The notes under the pieces are model-generated. The model searched no databases. It had not been told where the DNA came from and worked only from the letters and a program-made list of their open reading frames with translations. Positions 26,853 to 36,065 of a DNA stretch of 64,000 nucleotides are shown here, in pieces. Origin of the DNA: Aidingimonas halophila (GTDB lineage Bacteria > Pseudomonadota > Gammaproteobacteria > Pseudomonadales > Halomonadaceae); NCBI RefSeq assembly GCF_900106955.1, contig NZ_FNNI01000009.1, positions 1-64,000 on the forward strand, in the 5' to 3' direction. Position 1 is the stretch's first letter; each line of letters begins with the position of its first letter. Both the position numbers and the translations under genes were made by a program.

Positions 26853-27349
26853 AAGGTGGGCAAGCGCACTTGGAAGATCAGTTCAAACAAGGCGTAGCCG
26901 AACAGGGTGATAATGGCGGCAGCAACGATTTTGACGATCCAGGCGCTTCTTCCCTGCCCCGGCTCGCGGTTACCGAACAGGAAAGTAAGCGACAAGACAT
27001 AAACAAACGTGGAAACGGTGTAGCCGATCACCGAGAAGACGCTGATATATAGCCCGGTGAACACGGTGACCCAGAGGGCCCCGTAACGCTGAGTCGACGT
27101 CGTTGGGCCTGCTTCGGTATCTTCTGTCGGCGTACTCTCTTCCCGGGCGTTGCGGCGGTTCTGCCATAGCACGATGGCAATCGAGAGATACATGATCATG
27201 GCAAGTACGATCGGAAAAAACGAGGCCGTGATATCGCCGTTCTTGACCGGCGGTGTCATTTTCACGGCCTCGATCAGATAGACTGTCGTTATGGTCAACA
27301 TCAGGGCGGGTACGACCCATTTGCCGCCCAAACCGTACGCATGTTTCAA
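26843..27349 (-). CDS. tctB: TTT transporter small membrane subunit TctB
   Basis: The 168-aa protein has four hydrophobic segments with a charged loop after the second, the TctB plan. It lies between tctC and tctA and overlaps tctA by 10 bp, and its product should form the small membrane partner. Sequence conservation in this family is low, so the call relies mostly on size, topology and place. Confidence 0.85.
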   Translation of the reverse strand: MKHAYGLGGKWVVPALMLTITTVYLIEAVKMTPPVKNGDITASFFPIVLAMIMYLSIAIVLWQNRRNAREESTPTEDTEAGPTTSTQRYGALWVTVFTGLYISVFSVIGYTVSTFVYVLSLTFLFGNREPGQGRSAWIVKIVAAAIITLFGYALFELIFQVRLPTLWT

Positions 27350-27393
27350 GAAGTTGGCCCTCTAGTCATCGGAAACGCATCGTCGAAGATAGT

Positions 27394-27419
27394 CCCGCCA
27401 CGGCAAGGGCCGTGGCGGG
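27394..27419 (-). terminator. Intercistronic hairpin between tctC and tctB
   Basis: CCCGCCACGGC and GCCGTGGCGGG pair perfectly around a 4-base loop, without a long T-tract. It sits after the binding-protein gene and before the membrane genes. It probably acts as a partial terminator or 3' mRNA stabiliser, so that more binding protein than permease is made. Confidence 0.65.
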
Positions 27420-27426
27420 TAGTACA

Positions 27427-28401
27427 TCACTCCTCGATAATGCCTTCTTCCTGGAGTTCTTCCATGGTGGCGAAGATCTCGTCCTGGGTATCCTTTACCC
27501 ATTCGGTGACATCGTCCCTGCCCAGCCAGTTGGGTGTTACACCTACGTCAACCAGCCATTCCTGGAACTCGTCGCTTTCAAAGGCTTCCTGGTAAGCGTT
27601 TTCGAGCTTCTCGAGGACGGCGTCCGGTGTGCCGGAAGGCGCGGCGAGGATGATGAAGCTGCCCATCTGGACGTTGAGGTCATACTCTGTGACCGGCGGT
27701 ACCTCTTGATAGGATTCACTCTGGACATCGGTGAACTCGAGTAGACCGCGAGCATCACCGGAGTCGATCAACCCCGAGAAGTCACCCAGGCTGGTGATGG
27801 CGAAGTCGATCTCGCCATTGAGCAGGGCTTCTTTCTGGGGGGCTGCGCCGCCGGGATAGGAAACGATCTTGAAGTCCGCGCCGGTTTCATCCATTAACTG
27901 AAGCAGAGTGAGGTGCGTACGGGCGCCCATGTTCTGGATGCCGGCTCGAATTTCGCCGGGGGATTCCTCGGCGGCGTCGATCAGCTCCTCGAAATTGTCA
28001 TACTCGGAGTCGTCGGGCACGATCAGGGCATCCGGCTCGCTGGTAATGCGCGCAATCAGATCCATGTTGTCGACACTGTAGCCGTCCAGCATGTCCTGCC
28101 AGGGCACGGTGATGACACTGTCGTAGGTCAGGGCACCCAGGGTGTAGCCATCGGCGTTGGCATTGATCAACTGGATCAGCCCATTGCCGCTCATGCCGCC
28201 TTCAATGTTCTCGACGTACATGGTGCCGTCCAGCGTCTCTTCGGTGAGGTCGCTGATCTTGCGGACGATACCGTCGGTCCCCCCGCCGGCGGCCCAGGGT
28301 ACGATCATGCGTATGTCGCGAGTGGGGTAGTCGTCGGCGGCGCTGACCGAGGTGGCCGCGACCGACATGATGCAGGCAAGACCCAATGCTCTTTTAAGCA
28401 T
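27427..28401 (-). CDS. tctC: TTT transporter periplasmic binding protein TctC (Bug family)
   Basis: ATG 28401 is chosen because CAGGAGCAACGCT precedes it and the protein then starts with a signal peptide M-L-K-R-A-L-G...V-S-A/A. The mature protein has the Bug-family I-R-M-I-V-P-W-A-A-G-G-G-T-D near residue 35 that holds a carboxylate ligand. The chain is rich in Asp and Glu, as for halophile periplasmic proteins. It feeds TctBA encoded just downstream. Confidence 0.92.
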   Translation of the reverse strand: MLKRALGLACIMSVAATSVSAADDYPTRDIRMIVPWAAGGGTDGIVRKISDLTEETLDGTMYVENIEGGMSGNGLIQLINANADGYTLGALTYDSVITVPWQDMLDGYSVDNMDLIARITSEPDALIVPDDSEYDNFEELIDAAEESPGEIRAGIQNMGARTHLTLLQLMDETGADFKIVSYPGGAAPQKEALLNGEIDFAITSLGDFSGLIDSGDARGLLEFTDVQSESYQEVPPVTEYDLNVQMGSFIILAAPSGTPDAVLEKLENAYQEAFESDEFQEWLVDVGVTPNWLGRDDVTEWVKDTQDEIFATMEELQEEGIIEE

Positions 28402-28490
28402 AGCGTTGCTCCTGTTGTTGTCCTCTAGGATCGTGTACTTCCGTCGAAAGCGTTTCGACGAAACCGGTTTTCCCGGCCGAACGCACGATG

Positions 28491-29513
28491 TCATTCGGCA
28501 AGGGCGATAATCGCGTTCCAGGTACCATCGTCGATCTCGACGGTGGCGTCATTGTTGTCCTTGTTCAGCTGGCGCCTGTCATGGGTCGACTTGCCCGGCC
28601 AGCGAACCTGGCGCTCCGTCTCGTCCGGGGTGGCGGAGGACAGGTGTGCGGTGATGCCGTCGACTAGCGTCTGGCACAGATCACTGCCACCGAGGTGCTG
28701 TGGATTGAATACCATGAACACCTGGCAGCAGCCGGTACCACTGCCGCGTTGCAGGTTGTCGATCTCATGGCTGGGACGTCCCTGGGATAGCAGCGCGGCC
28801 AGTGCATCAAGCAGAATGGCCAGTCCCGATCCTTTCCAATACCCGGTGGGAAGAATGCGGCGTGTCGCCTGGATGGCGGCCGGGTCACGGCTCAGTTGGC
28901 CCTTGCTATCGAAACCACCGTCGATAGGGAGCGATTCTTCTTGCCGTTCCAGTGTCTTGAGCTTGCCGTAGGAGAACTGTGACATGGCCATGTCGAGTAC
29001 CAGCGGACCCTTGTCACTGGGAACCGCCATGACCAGCGGGTTGTTACCGATGCTCTGTTCCGATGATCCCCAGGCCGGCATGCAGGGTTCGGTGTTGGTC
29101 CACATCAATGCGGCGTAACCACGTTCGACCGCGTGCCACCCGTAGCTGCCGCCGCGCATCCAATGCGTGGTATTTCGCAACGCCACCAGTCCGAGGCCAT
29201 GCTCGTCGGCGAGCGCCATGGCCCGCTCAGTCGCCTCCATGGCGTTGCGAACGCCAATGCCGAAGTTGCCATCGTAAACTTCCAGGGCACCAAGAGTATG
29301 GACCCGTTGCAGGGTCGCCTGTGAATCGACCCAGCCGCGCTGCACGTAATCGACGAACCGCGTGATCCGACCGACACCATGTGACGCGACACCATCCCAA
29401 GTGCTTTCCGCATGAATGCGGGCGCAGAGTGTGGCATCGTCGACGGATAGGCCAATGCGCTTGAAGACCCGCTCAAGTGTATTGACCAATGTCGGAAAGG
29501 GGACGGTTGTCAT
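28491..29513 (-). CDS. LDH2/malate-lactate family NAD(P)-dependent oxidoreductase
   Basis: A 340-aa member of the LDH2 (Ldh_2) family, which includes YiaK, ureidoglycolate and sulfolactate dehydrogenases. Diagnostic stretches are E-S-D/T-W-D-G-V-A-S-H-G-V-G-R near residue 37, the T-H-W-M-R-G-G-S-Y-G catalytic His region near 115, and D-M-A-M-S-Q-F-S-Y-G-K near 185. It reduces or oxidises a 2-oxo/2-hydroxy acid. It lies upstream of tctC on the same strand, near a glucarate dehydratase and a TPP enzyme, so it probably acts on a sugar-acid intermediate; the exact substrate cannot be read from sequence. Confidence 0.87.
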   Translation of the reverse strand: MTTVPFPTLVNTLERVFKRIGLSVDDATLCARIHAESTWDGVASHGVGRITRFVDYVQRGWVDSQATLQRVHTLGALEVYDGNFGIGVRNAMEATERAMALADEHGLGLVALRNTTHWMRGGSYGWHAVERGYAALMWTNTEPCMPAWGSSEQSIGNNPLVMAVPSDKGPLVLDMAMSQFSYGKLKTLERQEESLPIDGGFDSKGQLSRDPAAIQATRRILPTGYWKGSGLAILLDALAALLSQGRPSHEIDNLQRGSGTGCCQVFMVFNPQHLGGSDLCQTLVDGITAHLSSATPDETERQVRWPGKSTHDRRQLNKDNNDATVEIDDGTWNAIIALAE

Positions 29514-29535
29514 TACATTGAACTCATAGTAAGTA

Positions 29536-29716
29536 ATACATCATACAACTAACCTAGTGGTTGTTCGGGAAATTACCTATTCATCTTTAGTCTATAGGGG
29601 GTGGTGAAGGCGTCAGCTGTGCGCATCGGTGTACCGGTTTACAGCAGGTTCCCGGTACCGAGTGTTTGCTATGACTACGACTAACGTCCTATTAGCGTAA
29701 ATACATCATATGTATT
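29536..29716. promoter_or_regulatory. Operator-like sites in divergent promoter region
   Basis: AATACAT-CAT-ATGTATT (29700-29716) is a perfect 7+7 inverted repeat, and a related half site TAATACATCATAC occurs near 29535-29547, next to the opposite gene. The two sites flank the divergent promoters of the LDH2 gene and the NIPSNAP gene, as expected for one regulator controlling both. No regulator gene is next to them, so the factor is unknown. Confidence 0.5.
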
Positions 29717-29754
29717 ACAAGTTGAAAGGATCATAACATCACGAGGAGGAAATC

Positions 29755-30072
29755 ATGCTTGTCGATTTACGCACTTATACGATGGTACCGGGGCGTTTGA
29801 AAGCCTTTCTGGAACTCTATGAGCGTGAGGGATTGCCGATTCAGCAGAAGCATCTGGGCAATCTGCTGGGCTATTTCGTGACCGAGACAGGTGACTTGAA
29901 CCAGGTCGTCCATATGTGGGGGTACGAGGACGCGGCCGAGCGCGAGGCGCGTCGTACGGCAATGGAAAACGATCCGGAGTGGATCGCGTATCGCAAGAAA
30001 AGTGCCGATGCCGGTAACGTCCAACATCAGACCAATAAACTGCTGCGCTCCACCAGCTTTTCTCCACTTTGA
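29755..30072 (+). CDS. NIPSNAP-family protein
   Basis: A 105-aa ferredoxin-like alpha/beta-barrel protein beginning M-L-V-D-L-R-T-Y-T-M-V-P-G-R and containing V-H-M-W-G-Y-E-D near residue 60, the usual NIPSNAP pattern. An AGGAGGAAATC ribosome-binding site precedes ATG 29755. Bacterial members commonly sit in catabolic operons, with no firm enzymatic role. It heads an operon with the TPP enzyme and glucarate dehydratase; the last bases overlap the open frame of the next gene. Confidence 0.85.
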   Translation: MLVDLRTYTMVPGRLKAFLELYEREGLPIQQKHLGNLLGYFVTETGDLNQVVHMWGYEDAAEREARRTAMENDPEWIAYRKKSADAGNVQHQTNKLLRSTSFSPL

Positions 30073-30083
30073 GTGAGGCGCTT

Positions 30084-31742
30084 ATGACAGGCTCGCAAGA
30101 TCGACCGGCAGCCCGTACCGGGGCGCAAGTGCTGGTTGATGCATTACTGCTCAATGACACGACGGAAGCGTTTGCCGTACCGGGTGAAAGTTATCTCAGC
30201 GTTCTGGATGCCTTATATGACTGCCAGGATCGCTTGAGGCTGGTGACATGCCGTCATGAAGCGGGTGCGGCCAATATGGCCGAGGCCTACGGCAAGATGA
30301 CGGGCAAACCGGGGATTTGTTTCGTGACGCGTGGCCCTGGTGCATCGCATGCGAGTATCGGTGTGCACACGGCACGCCAGGATTCGACACCGATGATTCT
30401 GTTCATCGGCCAGGTCGCACGGGATATGCGGGAACGTGAGGCGTTTCAAGAGATCGATTATCGCCAGATGTTCGGCTCTGTCGCGAAGTGGGTAACCGAA
30501 ATCGATGATGCCGAACGGTTGCCGGAGATGCTGGCTAGAGCATTTCAGACGGCGATCTCGGGCCGTCCTGGCCCGGTCGTCGTGTCACTCCCTGAAGATA
30601 TGCTGGACGAAACGGTGACCATCGGGGATGCTGCGCCGGCCAGTCGTATCCCGATCGCAGCGCATCCCTCATCATTGGAGCAGTTGTCCGAATCATTGAA
30701 CCAGTCACGTCGGCCGATACTCATCGTCGGTGGTGGCGGATGGACGTCCCAGACGGGAGAGGATGTTCGCCAGTTTGCTGAAACGCACCATGTGCCGATT
30801 CTGGCGTCGTTCCGTTGTCAGGATTTCGTGGACAACGATTCGACGGCTTATGTGGGACGCCTGGGCCTGGGGGCTTCGGCACAAGCCAACGAGCTGGTCA
30901 AGCAGGCGGACCTGATCATCGCTTTGGGAGCTCGTCTGGGGGAGGCGACGACGCAGGGCTACACCCTGTTGGCACCGCCATGTCCGCAGCAACGGCTCGT
31001 ACATGTGCATGCCGACAGCAAGGAATTGGGACGGGTCTATCAGGGCCAGTTGATCAATGCGACGTCGCCGGAATTCGCCGAGGTGTTGAAGACACTGTCG
31101 CCGACCGGTGATGACGAGCGCCGGGACTATATGGAGGCGGCACGGGAAGACCATGTCACCTTCACCCAAGCCGGCACGTCCAATGGCCCGCTGGATCTGC
31201 AGACGATCGTGGCGACGATCGGCGAGACGTTGCCGCGGGATACGATCTATTCGAATGGGGCGGGCAACTATACGCTGTGGCTGCAGCGCTACCTTGGCTT
31301 CCACACGTTCCGCTCCCAACTGGCACCGACCAGTGGTGCCATGGGCTATGGCTTTCCCGCCGCAATCGGCGCCAAGGTGGCGTTGCCGGAGCGCACCGTG
31401 GTGGCCTTCGGGGGCGATGGTTGCGCACTGATGAGCATTCAGGAGTTGGCAACGGCCCATATGCTGGGGCTCAAGATGCTGTTCGTCGTCGTCAATAACG
31501 GCAGTTACGGCACGATTCGAATGCATCAGGAGCGCCGTTTTCCCGGGCGGGTTTCCGGCACGGATCTGGACAATCCCGATTTCGTGGCGTTGGCCAAAGG
31601 ATTCGGCCTGCACGCCGAAGCCATTGACCACAACGATCAGCTGCCCGAGGCACTGGCACGCTATCAGGACCATGATGGAGCGTCGTTGCTGGAAATCCGT
31701 ATGCCTGCCGATTCAGCCTGTTCCACCCCGCCCAAGCGATGA
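30084..31742 (+). CDS. Thiamine-diphosphate enzyme, acetolactate synthase-like
   Basis: The 552-aa product shows the three-domain TPP-enzyme layout: a pyrimidine-binding start with catalytic Glu in V-T-C-R-H-E-A-G-A-A-N-M-A near residue 58, a central domain, and the PP domain with G-D-G-C-A-L...N-N-G-S-Y-G-T near 450-480. It should ligate or decarboxylate a 2-oxo acid. Specificity (acetolactate, glyoxylate carboligase-like or another) cannot be settled. ATG 30084 has GAGG upstream; a TTG at 30069 overlaps the previous stop. With glucarate dehydratase next to it, it may process a keto-deoxy sugar-acid product. Confidence 0.85.
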   Translation: MTGSQDRPAARTGAQVLVDALLLNDTTEAFAVPGESYLSVLDALYDCQDRLRLVTCRHEAGAANMAEAYGKMTGKPGICFVTRGPGASHASIGVHTARQDSTPMILFIGQVARDMREREAFQEIDYRQMFGSVAKWVTEIDDAERLPEMLARAFQTAISGRPGPVVVSLPEDMLDETVTIGDAAPASRIPIAAHPSSLEQLSESLNQSRRPILIVGGGGWTSQTGEDVRQFAETHHVPILASFRCQDFVDNDSTAYVGRLGLGASAQANELVKQADLIIALGARLGEATTQGYTLLAPPCPQQRLVHVHADSKELGRVYQGQLINATSPEFAEVLKTLSPTGDDERRDYMEAAREDHVTFTQAGTSNGPLDLQTIVATIGETLPRDTIYSNGAGNYTLWLQRYLGFHTFRSQLAPTSGAMGYGFPAAIGAKVALPERTVVAFGGDGCALMSIQELATAHMLGLKMLFVVVNNGSYGTIRMHQERRFPGRVSGTDLDNPDFVALAKGFGLHAEAIDHNDQLPEALARYQDHDGASLLEIRMPADSACSTPPKR

Positions 31743-31783
31743 AATGACGTTGGCGGAAAGTCAGAAATCACAAGGATTCCACG

Positions 31784-33154
31784 ATGAATGAGCGTGACGC
31801 GGCAGCGGCCGGGATAGGGGATACTCCGGTCATTACCGATATTCAGGTCATCCCCGTGGCCGGACGTGACAGTATGCTGCTGAATATTGGTGGGGCTCAT
31901 GCGCCTTACTTCACTCGCAACCTGCTGATTCTCAAGGATAGTGCCGGACATGTCGGTATTGGCGAGGCGCCAGGGGGCAAGACGATACAAGCCTCGCTCG
32001 AACAGGCCATCCCCTTGATGGAAGGGCGATCCATCGGTGCCTGGAAATCGCTGGTGGCCTCTTTGCATAATGCGGGGCAACGTGCCGATTTCGATGCAAC
32101 GGGCCAGGGGGCCTGGACGTTCGAGTTACGGGTCAATGCTGTGGCGGCACTGGAAGCCGCATTGCTTGATCTGATGGGCAAATACCTGGGTGTACCCGTG
32201 GCCGAACTGCTGGGTGATGGCAAGAAACGTGATAGCGTCGAGGTCCTCGGTTATCTGTTCTTCCTTGGCGATGGGCATGCCACGCCGCTGGATTATCGTC
32301 GGGGGACAGCGGGCGTGTCGCATGAGTGGTATCACTTGCGTGACAAGACGGCATTGACGCCACGACGGGTCGTCGAGATGGCCCAGGCGGCGCAGGACCG
32401 CTACGGTTTTCGTGATTTCAAGCTCAAGGGCGGTGTACTGGCTGGAGAGCAGGAAATCGAGGCGGTGACGGCGTTGGCTGAGGCCTTCCCCGGGGCGCGG
32501 GTCACGATCGATCCGAATGGCGCGTGGTCACTGAACGAAGCGGTGGATCTTTGCAAGGACCTGCATGGGGTCATCGCTTATGCCGAAGATCCCTGCGGCG
32601 CCGAGCAAGGGTTTTCCGGACGCGAGATTCTTGCGGAATTCCGCCACGCCACGGGGTTGCCGGTGGCGACCAATATGGTGGCGACCAACTGGCGTGAGAT
32701 GGCGCACGCATTGATGCTGCGTTCGGTGGATATTCCACTGGCCGACCCGCATTTCTGGACTCTTTCAGGCGCCGTGCGCGTCTCGCAGCTCTGTCAGGAT
32801 CACGGCATGACCTGGGGATCGCACTCCAACAATCATTTCGATATCTCATTGGCGATGTTCGCCCAGGTCGGGGCGGCTGCCTGCGGTCGCATGACCGCAC
32901 TCGACACTCACTGGATCTGGCAGGAGGGCGACGCCCGTTTGACGCATCAACCGCCGGAGATCATCGATGGCCGCGTGGCAGTGACCGATGCGCCGGGGCT
33001 GGGCGTGGAGATCGACATGGACGGGGTGGAGACGGCGAATGCATTGTACCGCTCCTTGCCTGACAGTGCCCGCGACGATGCCATGGCGATGCAATACCTG
33101 ATCGAGGGCTGGCAGTTCGATCCCAAGCGGCCGGCGTTATGTCGGGGGACGTAG
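31784..33154 (+). CDS. gudD: Glucarate dehydratase (enolase superfamily)
   Basis: A 456-aa protein close in length to GudD. It shows the K-x-K base in D-F-K-L-K-G-G near residue 208, the metal ligands in T-I-D-P-N-G-A-W and Y-A-E-D-P-C-G, N in A-T-N-M-V-A-T-N, and the H-D pair region [10 protein letters not shown]. This set marks the glucarate dehydratase subgroup, which turns D-glucarate or L-idarate into 5-keto-4-deoxy-D-glucarate. The neighbouring transporter, dehydrogenase and TPP enzyme would handle uptake and later steps; no KDG aldolase or KGSA dehydrogenase is seen in the window. Its end overlaps the convergent tauE-like gene by 18 bp. Confidence 0.9.
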   Translation: MNERDAAAAGIGDTPVITDIQVIPVAGRDSMLLNIGGAHAPYFTRNLLILKDSAGHVGIGEAPGGKTIQASLEQAIPLMEGRSIGAWKSLVASLHNAGQRADFDATGQGAWTFELRVNAVAALEAALLDLMGKYLGVPVAELLGDGKKRDSVEVLGYLFFLGDGHATPLDYRRGTAGVSHEWYHLRDKTALTPRRVVEMAQAAQDRYGFRDFKLKGGVLAGEQEIEAVTALAEAFPGARVTIDPNGAWSLNEAVDLCKDLHGVIAYAEDPCGAEQGFSGREILAEFRHATGLPVATNMVATNWREMAHALMLRSVDIPLADPHFWTLSGAVRVSQLCQDHGMTWGSHSNNHFDISLAMFAQVGAAACGRMTALDTHWIWQEGDARLTHQPPEIIDGRVAVTDAPGLGVEIDMDGVETANALYRSLPDSARDDAMAMQYLIEGWQFDPKRPALCRGT

Positions 33155-33916
33155 CAGTCCCACGACACTTACGAGGATCAATACTACGCCCAGTACCCGG
33201 AAGAAGATGGGCGTTTCGGCGGTGATCATGTAACGGTGCACGCGCTCCCCGATGATGTGTCCGACGAGGGCACAGGGGAGCAACCATAGATGATGGACCA
33301 ATTGCAGATCGACGCCGGCGATGACGAACGACACCATCTTGATCACGACCAGGATGAACCACAACACGAATAGCGTGTCGCGTAGCTGGTGCTTGGCGAC
33401 GTGCGAGGCGAATACCGCCACCAGCAGCGGCGCACCGATCAGGGACGTGCCGCTGATATAGCCGCCCAGGGCGAGCAGCACATTGTCGGCATACTTGTTG
33501 CGGCTCTTGAAGGGGCGGTTGAGGACATAGCCGGTCGCATAGATGATCACGATCACGAAGATGATACTGGCCATGATCCGAGAGGGCAGAGTGAGGAGCC
33601 CGATCACCCCGATCAGCTTCGGTATGATGATCACCTTCATGGCTTTCATCAGATAGGCCCAGTCGATATTGCTCTCACCGGGGTCGCCATTGCTTTCCAC
33701 GACACGGGTACGATGACCGCGCCAGGCTATCCAGCTCGAAAAGATCAGCAAATGAACGGCGATGATCGGCAGAAACACCAGCGGTTCGTCATATACCAGC
33801 AGCAGGAAGGGCAGTGAAAGCACCGCACCTCCGAATCCCAGGCTGGTCCGGACAAAACCGCTCCAGGCGAATATCCCCCCGATGAGTACGTATTGATACC
33901 AGAGTAGGTCGGCCAT
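33137..33916 (-). CDS. TauE/SafE-family membrane transporter
   Basis: A 259-aa protein with seven to eight hydrophobic segments and the [10 protein letters not shown] and [13 protein letters not shown] repeats of the TauE/SafE family, thought to export sulfite, sulfoacetate or other organic anions. It is convergent with gudD and overlaps its 3' end by 18 bp. Its role here is unclear. It could export a product of sulfonate or sugar-acid breakdown. Confidence 0.87.
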   Translation of the reverse strand: MADLLWYQYVLIGGIFAWSGFVRTSLGFGGAVLSLPFLLLVYDEPLVFLPIIAVHLLIFSSWIAWRGHRTRVVESNGDPGESNIDWAYLMKAMKVIIIPKLIGVIGLLTLPSRIMASIIFVIVIIYATGYVLNRPFKSRNKYADNVLLALGGYISGTSLIGAPLLVAVFASHVAKHQLRDTLFVLWFILVVIKMVSFVIAGVDLQLVHHLWLLPCALVGHIIGERVHRYMITAETPIFFRVLGVVLILVSVVGLLRPPT

Positions 33917-34090
33917 AGGTCAGTGTCGTTGATGGATCTAACGATAATGCGGCTAACGGAACAGGCAAGACTGCATGAGCCGGCCGGCAATGTCTACTGC
34001 TCCATTCCGGGCTTTGCGGTATGATGGTTGGGCCTTGGCACTGATGCCTGGGCTTTTTTATGTACAGTCTGTCGAGTCGGGGGAAACCGG

Positions 34091-35263
34091 TTGCGCACCT
34101 TGATAGTGGTCCGAAGCCTGAAGATGGGCGGTATGGAGCGAGTCGCGGTGAATTTGGCTGATGCGTTCGCTGATAGTGGTCATGAAAGTCATCTGCTGGT
34201 ATTCCGTCGGCAGCAACAAGGGCTGGCGCCAACGAATAAGGACGTGAAGACCCATGTATTGCCGTTACGCTGGTGGTCACGTTTGACCGGCATAGGTCTG
34301 TTGCTGGAACTGCTTTCTCGCCTGATCCTCAACCCGCTGATTCGGCGTTCCCATTTCGTCTGGACCGGTTGGCTCGGTGGCTGGCTCTTTCGTATCTGGC
34401 TAACGGGTTTCGAACGTCGATACGGTCGAGTGGATCGGATCATCTTTCGCGGTATCGGCACCTTCGAGATGGTATGGAGCTATCGTGAGGACCGTGCCCG
34501 CTTCGTACTGGAAAACAACCTGCATCTACAGGACTCGCAATGGCGGCAGACGCTGTTTGCGAGGTGCTTGTATCCCGGCAAGCACCTGGTTTGTGTATCG
34601 CATGGCGTTGCTGACACGCTCAGGGAGGGAATGCGGCGTTGGGGGTTCACGCCTGCATCGGTGTCGGTGATCGTCAATCCCTGCCCGGTGAAAGCCATCC
34701 GCGAGGCGATGTCGGAAACGCAACCGGCAATCCCCGATCAACCTTATCTCGTCAATGTGGCGCGTCTGGTGCCACAGAAGGATCACGACCTGCTGTTGCG
34801 GGCCTATGCCAAGGCGGCGCCTGATGAGCCGCTGGTGATCGTGGGCGATGGACCGCTACGTCAGACGTTGGAAGCCCAGGCGGCGTCACTCGGGATCGCT
34901 CATGACGTCGTTTTTGTCGGCCATCAAGCAAACCCTTACCCCTGGATGCATCATGCGCGATTGTTCGTTCTCAGTTCGCGTGTGGAAGGGATGGGCATCG
35001 TACTGACCGAAGCACTCGCTTGTGGCACCCCAGTGGTATCTGTCGACTGTCCGGGCGGAATCCGCGAGGTGCTCAAAGGTGAATTGGAACAGGCCATCGC
35101 CGACCATGATGTCGACTCGTTAGCGAGTAAAATACGCGAGGCGTTAGCGGGCCCTGAACCTGACGTGAATGATGATTGGCTGACAGATTTTCTGCCGGAG
35201 ACCGTCGTGCAGCGCTTTCTGCAGTCGGTTAATGAAAACTCGGGGCAGAAGGTTATATCGTGA
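34091..35263 (+). CDS. Glycosyltransferase family 4
   Basis: TTG 34091 after GGGGGAAACCGG gives a protein of about 390 aa starting L-R-T-L-I-V-V-R-S-L-K-M-G-G-M-E-R, the usual GT4 N-terminus. An upstream in-frame ATG at 34028 has no ribosome-binding site and would add an atypical segment. The C-terminal domain carries R-V-E-G-M-G-I-V-L-T-E-A with the E-x7-E catalytic pattern, then C-G-T-P-V-V-S. It extends a surface glycan. The stop overlaps the start of the sulfotransferase gene by 4 bp, so this transferase and the sulfotransferase may act on the same glycan. Confidence 0.88.
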   Translation: MRTLIVVRSLKMGGMERVAVNLADAFADSGHESHLLVFRRQQQGLAPTNKDVKTHVLPLRWWSRLTGIGLLLELLSRLILNPLIRRSHFVWTGWLGGWLFRIWLTGFERRYGRVDRIIFRGIGTFEMVWSYREDRARFVLENNLHLQDSQWRQTLFARCLYPGKHLVCVSHGVADTLREGMRRWGFTPASVSVIVNPCPVKAIREAMSETQPAIPDQPYLVNVARLVPQKDHDLLLRAYAKAAPDEPLVIVGDGPLRQTLEAQAASLGIAHDVVFVGHQANPYPWMHHARLFVLSSRVEGMGIVLTEALACGTPVVSVDCPGGIREVLKGELEQAIADHDVDSLASKIREALAGPEPDVNDDWLTDFLPETVVQRFLQSVNENSGQKVIS

Positions 35264-36051
35264 AATACGTTCATTCGGCCAATCATCGGGCTACGCTGGG
35301 AAAATATCTCCGCAAGCAGTACAAGACACTGCTCAACAACTTGAATAGTCACTCGGTAAGGCCCCTCTATTCCGAGGTTCTGCCTTGTTTCGTGGTCGGC
35401 TGTGGGCATAGCGGTACCACATTGACCGCAGCCAAGTTAGGTAATCACTCAAAAGCATATTTGATTGGACGTGAGACTCACCATTTTGCGCCTGCCAAAG
35501 GGTTATATTCGTCTTATCTCGTGGCGTCTGAATGGATAGCCTTATTTGAAACACTGGGCAAGAAGGTCTTTATAGAAAAAACACCCAAACATGTGCATGC
35601 AGTCGATCGAATACTCAGAGTCTTGCCTAATGCACGGATCATCGTGATGGTGCGCAATCCGCTAGATAACTGCTTTTCGTTATTCAGGCGCTACGGTGAT
35701 CTGGATTATGCGATTGATCGTTGGAATATGGATAATCGCAAGGCATTACAGGTCATTCAAAGTTCTCAAGCTAAATTGGTTAGCTACGAATCAATGACGA
35801 CAGCCCCACAGGAAGAGTTTGGTTCGATATGCCATTTTCTGGGGATGGAATGGGATCCTTCGATAATCGAGAGCGGAGATACCGCCTACGATGACGTCAG
35901 ACATGAACGTAACATGACTGTGCGTCAAGAACAGGTGAGGCGCCCTATCACGCCTAGTACAGGAGCCTGGAAAGAGGGCTTGACTGAAGCCCAGGTGGAA
36001 AGGGTCCTGGATCAAACCAACCCTATTGCTGGACGTTTAGGGTACACTTGA
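35260..36051 (+). CDS. Sulfotransferase (Sulfotransfer_3-like)
   Basis: The 263-aa protein has a 5'-PAPS loop V-G-C-G-H-S-G-T-T at residues 46-54 and a 3'-phosphate motif M-V-R-N-P-L-D-N-C-F-S near 127-137, preceded by I-E-K-T-P-K-H. It should sulfate a saccharide made with the GT4 encoded just upstream (4-bp overlap). The gene is noticeably more AT-rich than neighbours, like the sulfotransferase at 434, which suggests acquisition. The two proteins have different motifs and belong to different Pfam-type families, so they are not simple duplicates. Confidence 0.85.
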   Translation: MKYVHSANHRATLGKYLRKQYKTLLNNLNSHSVRPLYSEVLPCFVVGCGHSGTTLTAAKLGNHSKAYLIGRETHHFAPAKGLYSSYLVASEWIALFETLGKKVFIEKTPKHVHAVDRILRVLPNARIIVMVRNPLDNCFSLFRRYGDLDYAIDRWNMDNRKALQVIQSSQAKLVSYESMTTAPQEEFGSICHFLGMEWDPSIIESGDTAYDDVRHERNMTVRQEQVRRPITPSTGAWKEGLTEAQVERVLDQTNPIAGRLGYT

Positions 36052-36065
36052 TTTGTTTGTCGTAT

